Below, in pieces: positions 1-7,388 of a stretch of DNA of 42,618 nt. The stretch spans positions 1 to 42,618 of the forward strand of contig JBKEBI010000014.1 in assembly GCA_047973085.1 (NCBI GenBank). Reading direction: 5' to 3'. The DNA comes from JBKEDG01 sp047973085. Its GTDB lineage: Bacteria; Bacillota_I; Bacilli_A; JBKEDG01. Within the stretch, counting starts at the first letter, position 1. Every line of letters begins with the position of its first letter. The notes below the pieces were generated by a model. The model was not told where the DNA came from. It did no database searches and saw only the letters and a program-made list of their open reading frames with translations. The position numbers and the translations under genes were made by a program.

Positions 1-196
1 AAAAATATCAACATGTATTAAAAAAATTTGTGGAAACTGTTGAAAACTTATTAATTTGCTCTTTTTTCACAGTATTATTGTTCAAAACTATGTTCATAAT
101 ATTTTTTAAAATATTTTTTTATAATTTATATTTTTTTTATTGTTGAAATCTTGTATAATAAATAAGTAATAATATTAATTAGGGGAGGATTATAGT
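1..196. other. oriC: oriC (partial): DnaA-box cluster upstream of dnaA
   Basis: This gene-free leader is extremely AT-rich and holds DnaA-box-like 9-mers. TGTGGAAAC at 29-37 (reverse strand GTTTCCACA, one mismatch to TTWTNCACA) is followed directly by TGTTGAAAA at 38-46 (reverse TTTTCAACA, one mismatch). TTTTTCACA at 63-71 matches TTWTNCACA fully on the plus strand. Their position just before dnaA fits the conserved Bacillota origin layout. The window edge cuts off whatever lies further upstream, so the origin is incomplete. The boxes are read directly; binding is inferred. Confidence 0.6.
154..159 (+). promoter_or_regulatory. probable -10 element of the dnaA promoter
   Basis: TATAAT lies 38 bases before the dnaA start and 22 bases before its Shine-Dalgarno. 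The expected -35 position (131-136) is only a run of T, so this call rests on the -10 box and its location. Confidence 0.4.
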
Positions 197-1540
197 ATGG
201 ATAATGAGCAGCTTTGGTCAGTGTTTTTAAGTAACATAAAAAATGAATTAAATAATCCTCATTCTTTTGATATTTGGTTTTTAGATACAAAACTTGTTTC
301 TATTGAAAATGGTATTACAACTGTTCTTGTTCCAACTGCTGTACATATAAGATATTTAAATACTGTCTATATTCAATTAATGGAAAATGCTTTTAATAAG
401 GTTTTCAATACTAATACATCTTTCTATTTTATTTCTGAAGAAAGTCACGATGATGACTTTAATGTTATAAATGATATAGACTTAACAGATAATACTGAGA
501 ATGTTAGAAACCATAGAGCAGCTAATTTAAATCCAAAATACACATTTGATACTTTTATCGTAGGTGAAAGTAATAAAGTTGCTTCTAGTGTTGCTGCTGC
601 TGTTGCAGAACAACCGGGTAAACAGTTTAATCCTCTTTTTATATATGGTAAAAGTGGGCTTGGTAAAACTCATTTAATGCAAGCAATTGGTAATTATGTA
701 TTAAAAAATTCTATGGAAAATGTATTGTATGTAAATTCTAATACTTTTCTTGAAGAATTTGTAGATAGCATTAAGGAATCTGGAAATAGCTTTAAAGAAA
801 AATATCGAAATATTGACGTATTAATAATTGATGACATTCAATTTTTAGCAAATGCAGATAAAACACAGGAAGAGTTTTTTCATACTTTTAATGTTCTTCA
901 TCAAAATAATAAGCAAATTATTATCTCTAGTGATAGAAGCCCTGATGATTTAAAAACTTTGGAAGAGCGTTTACGAACTAGATTTAACTGGGGGATTAGT
1001 GTAAACATTAACCCACCGGAATTAGAATTAAGAAAGCAAATTTTAAAGAGTAAATTAAGTGAATTAGAAGTAGATTCTATTATTAGTGATGATGTTATTG
1101 ATTATATTGCAAATCGTGCTACTAATGATGTACGTGAATTAGAAGGAACTCTTAAAAATTTACTTGCTACTGCAACAATTCTTGGGAATGGGGTAGATAT
1201 TGATTTAGATTTTGCAATTAGTTGTTTAAAAAATACAAATACAGTAGTTAAATCTAAAAAAAGAAATGTCGATAATATCATCAATGTGGTTGCAAAAACT
1301 TTTGGTGTTTCATCTGATGAAATTATTAGTAAAAGTAGAAAAAGAGAAATTATTTTTCCAAGACAAATAGCAATGTATCTTGCTAGAGAAATGACAGATC
1401 TTAGTTTTCAAAAAATTGGACTTTATTTTGGAAATAAAAATCACTCAACAGTTATGAGCTCATGTGAAAAAGTTTCACAACTTATAAAAACAGATGAACA
1501 TCTATCTACTACAATTTATAAGATTAAAGAAAATATTTAA
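197..1540 (+). CDS. dnaA: chromosomal replication initiator protein DnaA
   Basis: DnaA is the AAA+ ATPase that binds DnaA boxes, unwinds oriC and loads the replicative helicase; it also acts as a transcription factor. The 447-residue product has the usual length. The Walker A loop GKSGLGKTH is at about residues 150-158 and the Walker B segment VLIIDDIQF at about 208-216. The C-terminal DNA-binding domain carries the DnaA signature around NHSTVMSS. The N-terminal oligomerisation domain (about 1-80) and a short acidic linker precede the ATPase core. The start ATG has a strong AGGGGAGG at 181-188. Box-like 9-mers on both sides of the gene suggest autoregulation, as is usual in this family. Confidence 0.98.
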   Translation: MDNEQLWSVFLSNIKNELNNPHSFDIWFLDTKLVSIENGITTVLVPTAVHIRYLNTVYIQLMENAFNKVFNTNTSFYFISEESHDDDFNVINDIDLTDNTENVRNHRAANLNPKYTFDTFIVGESNKVASSVAAAVAEQPGKQFNPLFIYGKSGLGKTHLMQAIGNYVLKNSMENVLYVNSNTFLEEFVDSIKESGNSFKEKYRNIDVLIIDDIQFLANADKTQEEFFHTFNVLHQNNKQIIISSDRSPDDLKTLEERLRTRFNWGISVNINPPELELRKQILKSKLSELEVDSIISDDVIDYIANRATNDVRELEGTLKNLLATATILGNGVDIDLDFAISCLKNTNTVVKSKKRNVDNIINVVAKTFGVSSDEIISKSRKREIIFPRQIAMYLAREMTDLSFQKIGLYFGNKNHSTVMSSCEKVSQLIKTDEHLSTTIYKIKENI

Positions 1541-1561
1541 TTGATGAAAAATAAAGAAATT

Positions 1562-1662
1562 TGTTGAAAATTATTAACATTTTACGCATAATATATTATA
1601 ATGAATATATAGGTTTATAAAGTTTTCAACAATACCAACATATATAATAATAATAATAATAA
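1562..1662. other. dnaA-dnaN intergenic origin element: box-like 9-mers and TAA-triplet run
   Basis: The 152-base gap between dnaA and dnaN contains TGTTGAAAA at 1562-1570 and its inverse TTTTCAACA at 1623-1631, the same variant 9-mer found upstream of dnaA at 38-46. These are followed by six consecutive TAA triplets at 1645-1662. In Bacillota the unwinding region often lies here, and DnaA-trio elements (3'-[G/A]A[T/A]-5' triplets beside a DnaA box) would be compatible with a TAA run. Repeats are seen directly; origin function is inferred. Confidence 0.45.
1574..1602 (+). promoter_or_regulatory. dnaN promoter (sigma-A type)
   Basis: TTAACA at 1574-1579 and a perfect TATAAT at 1597-1602 are separated by 17 bases. 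Transcription would start near 1609, giving a leader of about 80 bases that includes the TAA-triplet run. It would drive dnaN, the S4 gene and recF. Confidence 0.65.
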
Positions 1663-1692
1663 CTTATTATATAATAATACAAGGAGGTTTGT

Positions 1693-2817
1693 ATGCAATT
1701 TCAAATCGATAAAAAAATGTTACAAACAAATTTAAATTATGTGAGTAAAGCTGTTTCTTCTAAAACTCCAATACCAGCATTAAATGGAATAAAGTTTGAA
1801 TTAAATCAAGAAGGACTTATTTTAATTGGAAGTGGACTAGAGTTAACAATTAAAGCTTTTATTCCAAAAGTTGTTAATGAAAAAGAAATCATTAATATTC
1901 AAACTACAGGTACAATGATAGTTAATGAAACATATATTACTGAAATTGTTAAGAAAGTGGAGGATGATTTTATTTCTTTTGAGTTAATTGAAGGAAATCA
2001 AGTTAGAATAAAAACAAAGCAAGCTAAGTTTAATTTAAATTGTATTAGTGCTGAAGAATATCCAAGAATAGATATTATTAAAAGTGATGAAAATATTACT
2101 TTTACAAAAGCAGATTTTAAAAAAATTATTAGTCAAACAGTATTTGCTGTTAGTAGACAAGAAAGTAGACCAATATTAACTGGGGTTTGCTTTGATTTTG
2201 TTGGTAATGTTGTAAATATTGCTGCTACTGATAGCTATAGACTAAGTAATAAATTATATACTAATAATGGTGAATTAAATGCTAATATAATTATTCCAGG
2301 AAAAAGTTTGATGGACCTTAATAATATTTGTAATGGCTTTGGTGATATTACAATGCACGTATTTTCAAATAAAGTTATGTTTGAATTTGATAATGTAGTT
2401 TTTCAATCAAAATTATTAGAGGGTACATATCCAAATGTATCAAAGTTGATTCCAACAGATTTTGAAACAGAAATTATTGTAGACAGCAAATCACTTGTTA
2501 ATACTATAGATCGTGCTTCAATTTTATCTAGAGATAAAACTAAAAATGTTGTAAAGCTACAGTTAGATAATAATAATGCTATAATTAGTTCAAATTCTCC
2601 AGAAGTAGGTAAAATAGAAGAGAGTATCTTTATTGAAAGTATCAAACTAGGTAGTTTTGATATTTCATTTAGTGCTCGCTTTGTAAGAGAGGCAATTTTA
2701 TCTCATGATTGTGAAAAAGTTTTACTTAAGTTTAATGGAGATATGAAACCTATTATAATTGTAAACCCAGAGGATAATACAAATATTCAATTAGTTTTAC
2801 CTGTGAGGACATATTAA
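1693..2817 (+). CDS. dnaN: DNA polymerase III beta subunit (sliding clamp)
   Basis: The beta clamp is a ring-shaped homodimer that tethers DNA polymerase III and other DNA-processing proteins to the duplex. The 374-residue product has the normal clamp length and the three-fold repeated clamp architecture. Recognisable family segments are the N-terminal KTPIPALNGIKFE, the central SRQESRPILTGVCF and the C-terminal IIVNPEDN followed by the conserved end QLVLPVRTY. The start is set by AAGGAGG at 1681-1687. It is second in the canonical dnaA-dnaN-S4-recF order and has its own promoter after dnaA. Confidence 0.97.
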   Translation: MQFQIDKKMLQTNLNYVSKAVSSKTPIPALNGIKFELNQEGLILIGSGLELTIKAFIPKVVNEKEIINIQTTGTMIVNETYITEIVKKVEDDFISFELIEGNQVRIKTKQAKFNLNCISAEEYPRIDIIKSDENITFTKADFKKIISQTVFAVSRQESRPILTGVCFDFVGNVVNIAATDSYRLSNKLYTNNGELNANIIIPGKSLMDLNNICNGFGDITMHVFSNKVMFEFDNVVFQSKLLEGTYPNVSKLIPTDFETEIIVDSKSLVNTIDRASILSRDKTKNVVKLQLDNNNAIISSNSPEVGKIEESIFIESIKLGSFDISFSARFVREAILSHDCEKVLLKFNGDMKPIIIVNPEDNTNIQLVLPVRTY

Positions 2818-2838
2818 GGCTTTTAGCCTTTTTATTTT
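2816..2838 (+). terminator. weak hairpin overlapping the dnaN stop codon
   Basis: AAGGC (2816-2820), loop TTTTA, GCCTT (2826-2830), then TTTATTTTA. The stem is only 5 bp, so it is a weak terminator or attenuator at best. The next gene starts 11 bases after the stem. Confidence 0.35.
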
Positions 2839-2841
2839 ATT

Positions 2842-3054
2842 ATGGATATTTATATAAAAGGAGATTACATTCAATTAAATAGGTTGTTGAAATTTGCTGG
2901 GATAATTTCAACAGGTGGAGAAGCAAAATTTTTTATTGAAGATAACAATGTAATTTTAAATGGTGAAGAGGTATTTGAACTTAGAAAGAAAATAAGAATT
3001 GGAGATGTTCTTTTTATTAATGAGGAACGCATTAATATTCTTGAGGAAAAATAG
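2842..3054 (+). CDS. yaaA: S4-domain RNA-binding protein, YaaA/YlmH-like family
   Basis: This 70-residue protein is almost entirely an S4 RNA-binding domain. The GGEAKFFI and VILNGEEV segments align with the small S4 proteins encoded between dnaN and recF in many Bacillota. Homologues are thought to bind structured RNA; the precise role is not settled. Its position is conserved. The start is odd: there is no Shine-Dalgarno before ATG 2842, only a hairpin and T-rich bases. The family alignment needs the residues right after this ATG, so I keep it. An internal AAAGGAG lies in codons 6-8. Translation may depend on coupling to dnaN, 24 bases upstream. Confidence 0.88.
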   Translation: MDIYIKGDYIQLNRLLKFAGIISTGGEAKFFIEDNNVILNGEEVFELRKKIRIGDVLFINEERINILEEK

Positions 3055-4128
3055 ATGAAAGTAAATAAAGTTGTTTTAAAAAATTATAGAAATCACTTAA
3101 ATTTAAAAATAGATTTTAGCGACAATATAAATGTAATTTTTGGACATAATGGTAGTGGAAAAACAAACGTAGTTGAAAGTATTTATTTTGTAAGTTATTT
3201 GAGTAGTCATAGAACAAGTAACTTCAATGAGATTATAAATTTTTCTGCTGATTTTTCTAAGATAAGTTTACACTCAGATAATATATATGAAATTATTTTA
3301 AGTAAAGGTACTAAAAAATGTATGATAAATAACAATATTGTTTCTAAGCAAAGTGATTATATTGGGCTATTTAAAAGTGTAATATTTTCTCCTGAGACAA
3401 TTGATTTACTTTTAAAATCTCCGAGCGAACGAAGAAAGTATATTGATATGATTATTTGTATGGTTGACAGTACGTATATTCATATAATAAAAGAATATAA
3501 TTATGCTCTAAAGCAAAGAAATGATTATTTAAAACAAATGCTAATTAATAGCTTAGCAGATAAAGATTATTTTAATATTATTAATGAAAAGTATATTGAT
3601 TTATGTTTGATTATTTATAATAAAAGAAAAAATTTTATTGCTGAGCTTAATGAGTATGTAAATTTAATTTTTAAAAATTTTTTTGATTTTAATCTTACAA
3701 TTGATTATGAAACTCAGTCAAAACTAGATTTTGATGATTTAGAAAATACTTTTAGAAATAAACTTGATAGTCGTTTTGATCGTGAACTTAATTTGGGAAG
3801 TACAATAACAGGTCCCTCTCGTGATGATATAGTTTTTAACATCGATGGACACAATGTAAAATTTTTTGGTAGTAAGGGCCAGCAGAGAATAGTTCTTATT
3901 TCTTTAAAGCTTGCTGAAATAAAAATGATTCATGAGTATACAAATACTTATCCTGTACTTATTTTAGATGATGTTTTGAGTGAATTAGATGAAGATAGAC
4001 AAAATTATTTATTCGATATTCTGTCTAAATATAATATTCAAACTATCATTACTACTACAGATATATCTGATATAAAAAACAATGTTAATTTTAATAAGAT
4101 AGATTTGGAAAAACTTAATAATAATTAA
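3055..4128 (+). CDS. recF: DNA replication and repair protein RecF
   Basis: RecF is an SMC-like ATPase that works with RecO and RecR to load RecA at single-strand gaps. The 357-residue product has the Walker A motif GHNGSGKTN near residues 29-37. The ABC-type signature region is around SKGQQR, and the Walker B segment LILDDVLSELD is near residues 301-311. The start ATG follows the S4 gene's TAG with no gap, using GAGG a few bases upstream, so the two are translationally coupled. In most relatives gyrB follows directly; here a surface-protein gene is interposed. Confidence 0.96.
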   Translation: MKVNKVVLKNYRNHLNLKIDFSDNINVIFGHNGSGKTNVVESIYFVSYLSSHRTSNFNEIINFSADFSKISLHSDNIYEIILSKGTKKCMINNNIVSKQSDYIGLFKSVIFSPETIDLLLKSPSERRKYIDMIICMVDSTYIHIIKEYNYALKQRNDYLKQMLINSLADKDYFNIINEKYIDLCLIIYNKRKNFIAELNEYVNLIFKNFFDFNLTIDYETQSKLDFDDLENTFRNKLDSRFDRELNLGSTITGPSRDDIVFNIDGHNVKFFGSKGQQRIVLISLKLAEIKMIHEYTNTYPVLILDDVLSELDEDRQNYLFDILSKYNIQTIITTTDISDIKNNVNFNKIDLEKLNNN

Positions 4129-4152
4129 TGATTATTTATAAACAAATCTCTT

Positions 4153-4179
4153 ACATATATTCTGTGTTTTAATATATGT
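4153..4179. promoter_or_regulatory. 9-bp inverted repeat adjoining the ribosome site of the surface-protein gene
   Basis: ACATATATT (4153-4161) and AATATATGT (4171-4179) are perfect complements separated by 9 bases. The right arm directly abuts the GGGAGG Shine-Dalgarno. It has no G/C clamp and no following U-tract, so an operator or a leader hairpin is more likely than a terminator. The regulator is unknown. Confidence 0.35.
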
Positions 4180-4192
4180 GGGAGGTTTTTAT

Positions 4193-5398
4193 ATGAAAAA
4201 GTTTTTAAAATTTATAATAATAGCAGCATTATTATTTCCTGGGAAAAGTGTTAGTTCAGAAAGTAAGATAAGTGGTGAAAATATTAATTATAATAAAAAT
4301 TCTGTAAATATTGTAGAAAATAGAAATATTTTATACTATTCAACATTTTCAAACATTGGTGTTTATTGGCAAGACTTGTATGTAAATGGAAAATACTCAT
4401 ATTGCTTAAACTTTGAAGATTTAATAGAAAATGGCTCAAACCACTATTTAGAAGATCCACAAAAATATTATAGTGATAATCACTGGAATATGATAAGCTT
4501 ATACGCAATGTATGCTCAAAGGGCTTTTGAACGTACAGGAGATAAAAATTATCAGTTAGCAGGACAAGCATTAATTCATGAGTCATTTGAAGATAAACCA
4601 ACTGAAATGAAGTTCTATGATGTTTCTTCAGGGTTAAGAAAAGAATTTAATGTAGATTCCTATAAGAAAGAGATTATAGATTTGTATAATACTCATTTAA
4701 CAATACCAAATCTAAATTTTGGTGATACTAGTTTTAAAGTCGGAGATATATATAGTTTTGAAGATCAAAACTATATTATTAAAAATTATGATATAGAAGA
4801 TGTAAATGGCAATTCTGAGATTAGTATTGAAGAAAATAGCTTAAAAATAAAAGTTAAAGGCTCTGGAAAAACAACATTTACTCTAACAAGTGATAAATAT
4901 AGTAAAGATGGTGAAATTATGCTTTGGGTTGCTAGTAATATGCAAGATTTGATAACAGTAACATCTTATAATCCAACAAAAATAGACTATGACTTTGTTT
5001 CCACTGTGAAAACAGGATCTTTAGAGGTTTTCAAAGTGGATTCTACTACAAAGGAAAAATTAAATGGTGCAGAATTTACTTTAAAAAAATATACTGATGG
5101 TAATATAATTGATATTAGTGATTTTACAGTTAATGAGTACATTACTTTATCTGATCTTGAAATTGGAAAATATCAACTTGTTGAGACAAAAGCGCCTATA
5201 GGATATATAAAAAAGAATAACAGTATTGAATTTGAAATAAAAAACGATGGAGAAGTTGTTGTGTTAGAAATTGAAAATGATAAAATTTTGCCACAAACAG
5301 GAATAAATTCTAACCTATTTTATTATACATTTTATATAATTATTTTTCTTATTTTAATAAGAGTAAAAAGAGATATAAAATTGAGTTTTAAACGTTGA
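4193..5398 (+). CDS. LPXTG-anchored thioester/SpaA-domain surface protein (putative adhesin)
   Basis: A 401-residue predicted cell-wall protein that I do not recognise as a named gene. It starts with a signal peptide (about 1-25). Next is a segment resembling class II thioester domains, with Cys71 in YCLNF and Gln125 in AGQALIHE placed to form an internal Cys-Gln thioester. A SpaA/Cna_B-like domain follows (about 278-365), with Lys281 in FKVD and the Glu of the ETKAPIGY motif typical of isopeptide formation. Then come the sorting signal LPQTG at 366-370, a hydrophobic helix and a basic tail. Related thioester adhesins bond covalently to host targets. I chose ATG 4193 over 4178 because GGGAGG lies between them. 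No own promoter is evident. The location inside the recF-gyrB junction is unusual. Function is inferred from domains. Confidence 0.8.
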   Translation: MKKFLKFIIIAALLFPGKSVSSESKISGENINYNKNSVNIVENRNILYYSTFSNIGVYWQDLYVNGKYSYCLNFEDLIENGSNHYLEDPQKYYSDNHWNMISLYAMYAQRAFERTGDKNYQLAGQALIHESFEDKPTEMKFYDVSSGLRKEFNVDSYKKEIIDLYNTHLTIPNLNFGDTSFKVGDIYSFEDQNYIIKNYDIEDVNGNSEISIEENSLKIKVKGSGKTTFTLTSDKYSKDGEIMLWVASNMQDLITVTSYNPTKIDYDFVSTVKTGSLEVFKVDSTTKEKLNGAEFTLKKYTDGNIIDISDFTVNEYITLSDLEIGKYQLVETKAPIGYIKKNNSIEFEIKNDGEVVVLEIENDKILPQTGINSNLFYYTFYIIIFLILIRVKRDIKLSFKR

Positions 5399-5424
5399 TA
5401 ACTCGTGCAAAACAAGTGAAAATA

Positions 5425-5433
5425 TGGTATAAT
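5425..5433 (+). promoter_or_regulatory. extended -10 promoter for gyrB
   Basis: TGGTATAAT (TGnTATAAT) is found 27 bases after the surface-protein stop codon and 36 bases before the gyrB ATG. The -35 position (GTGCAA, 5405-5410) is poor, as is usual for extended -10 promoters. It would let gyrBA be expressed independently of the upstream genes. Confidence 0.55.
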
Positions 5434-5468
5434 TATAAATAGGTGTTGGAATAGTGGGAGGTATTAAG

Positions 5469-7379
5469 ATGAGTGTAGAAACTAATTATGATTCATCGTC
5501 AATACAGGTTTTAGAAGGACTTGAGGCGGTTAGAAAAAGACCAGGAATGTATATCGGTTCAACTAGTAAAAAAGGCCTTCATCATTTAGTGTGGGAAATT
5601 GTAGATAACTCAATTGATGAGGCATTAGCTGGTCATTGTGATACAATTACAATTGATATTACAAAAGACAATGAAATTAGAGTTAGCGATAATGGAAGAG
5701 GAATTCCATGCGAAAAACATGCTAAAACTGGTATCTCTACTGTAGAAACTGTATTTACTGTTCTACATGCTGGTGGAAAGTTTGGTGGCGGAGGATATAA
5801 AGTGTCTGGAGGGCTTCATGGTGTTGGTGCAAGTGTTGTTAATGCACTTAGTTCATATCTTGAAGTGGAAGTGTGTTATAAGGGGCATAAGTATCACATG
5901 AGATTTGAAGATGGAGGAAAGCCTATTAGTGAGTTAAAGCAAGTAGGTACTTGTGATATTAGCGGAACTTCAATTATATTTAAGGCTGATTCAGAAATTT
6001 TTAAAGAAACAACAGATTATGATTATGATATATTAGCTTCTCGTGTTCGTGAACTTGCATTTTTAAATAAAGGTTTAACTTTAAAAATTAGTGATGAAAG
6101 AAATGGAAATAGTGAAACTTTTTATTATGAAGGTGGAATTAAAGAATATGTAGAGCTTTTAAATAATGGAAAAGAAAATATTCATGAAGAAGTAGTTTAT
6201 GTAGAAGGTGAAGAAGAAGAAATTATTATTGAAGTTGCTCTTCAATATAATAATGGATTCACACATAATATTTATTCATTTACCAATAATATTAATACGC
6301 ATGAAGGTGGAACACATGAGGATGGTTTTAGATCTGCTCTTACTCGTATTTTAAATGCATATGCAAAAGACAATAATCTTTTAAAGAAAAGTGATGATAG
6401 TTTGTCTGGAGAAGATGTTAGAGAAGGACTTACATGTATTATTTCTGTGAAACATCCAGATCCACAGTTTGAGGGTCAAACTAAAACAAAACTTGGAAAT
6501 AGTGAAGTAAAGAAAATTACATCAACTATTTTTACAGAAGGTATGAAAAGATTTTTACTTGAGAATCCAACAGCAGCTAACCAAATAATTGAAAAGAGTT
6601 TAGTGGCTCAAAAAGCTAGACTTGCTGCAAAAAAGGCAAGGGAACTTACGAGAAGAAAGAACGCTCTAGAAGTTTCAAGTTTACCAGGAAAGCTTGCTGA
6701 CTGTAGTAGTAAAGATGCTGCTGAATCAGAGCTATATATTGTGGAGGGAGATTCTGCAGGTGGTAGTGCTAAACAGGGAAGAGATAGTAAATTTCAAGCT
6801 ATATTACCGTTGCGTGGTAAAGTAATAAATGTTGAAAAAAGTAGGGTTGATAAAATATTTGAAAATAATGAAATACGTGCAATGATTACTGCTCTTGGTA
6901 CAGGTGTTGGTGATGAATTTGATATTGAGAAACTTAGGTATCATAAAACATTGATTATGACAGATGCAGATGTAGATGGTGCGCATATTAGAACTTTGCT
7001 TTTGACATTCTTGTATCGCTATTTACGACCTTTGATAGAAAGTGGAAATATTTTTATTGCATGTCCCCCATTGTATAAATTACAGCAAGGCAAGAGAATA
7101 GAATATGTTTATAGTGATGATGAGTTAAATAAAATGATGCCTTCTTTTGATGAAGATAAAAAAGTTGATATTCAAAGATATAAAGGTTTAGGAGAGATGA
7201 ATCCTGAACAATTGTGGGAAACAACAATGAATCCTGAGAATAGAACAATTATTCAAGTGAATATTGAGGATGCTATGGAAGCTAGTTTGGTTTTTGAGAT
7301 GTTAATGGGAGAAAATGTTGAACCAAGAAGAGATTTTATTGAAAAAAATGCAAAATTAGTTGAAAATTTAGATATTTAG
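5469..7379 (+). CDS. gyrB: DNA gyrase subunit B
   Basis: GyrB supplies the ATPase and TOPRIM domains of DNA gyrase, which introduces negative supercoils. The 636-residue protein has the GHKL ATPase motifs EIVDNSIDEALAG, DNGRGIP and GGLHGVGASVVNALS in the first 130 residues. The TOPRIM motifs EGDSAGGSAKQGRD and DADVDGAHIRTLL follow in the second half, with the usual C-terminal tail ending in RRDFIEKNAKLV. Length is normal for a Gram-positive GyrB. ATG 5469 is chosen over GTG 5454 because GGGAGG at 5456-5461 is the ribosome site. gyrA follows after 9 bases. Confidence 0.97.
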   Translation: MSVETNYDSSSIQVLEGLEAVRKRPGMYIGSTSKKGLHHLVWEIVDNSIDEALAGHCDTITIDITKDNEIRVSDNGRGIPCEKHAKTGISTVETVFTVLHAGGKFGGGGYKVSGGLHGVGASVVNALSSYLEVEVCYKGHKYHMRFEDGGKPISELKQVGTCDISGTSIIFKADSEIFKETTDYDYDILASRVRELAFLNKGLTLKISDERNGNSETFYYEGGIKEYVELLNNGKENIHEEVVYVEGEEEEIIIEVALQYNNGFTHNIYSFTNNINTHEGGTHEDGFRSALTRILNAYAKDNNLLKKSDDSLSGEDVREGLTCIISVKHPDPQFEGQTKTKLGNSEVKKITSTIFTEGMKRFLLENPTAANQIIEKSLVAQKARLAAKKARELTRRKNALEVSSLPGKLADCSSKDAAESELYIVEGDSAGGSAKQGRDSKFQAILPLRGKVINVEKSRVDKIFENNEIRAMITALGTGVGDEFDIEKLRYHKTLIMTDADVDGAHIRTLLLTFLYRYLRPLIESGNIFIACPPLYKLQQGKRIEYVYSDDELNKMMPSFDEDKKVDIQRYKGLGEMNPEQLWETTMNPENRTIIQVNIEDAMEASLVFEMLMGENVEPRRDFIEKNAKLVENLDI

Positions 7380-7388
7380 GAGGAAGTT

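Noticed and set aside
1645..1662. TAA run as a CRISPR-like or mobile-element repeat
   Set aside because: The unit is only three bases with no spacers; an origin element or simple AT repeat is the better explanation.
4284..4601. 105-codon open frame on the minus strand
   Set aside because: It lies opposite the surface-protein gene, has no start signals and no recognisable features.
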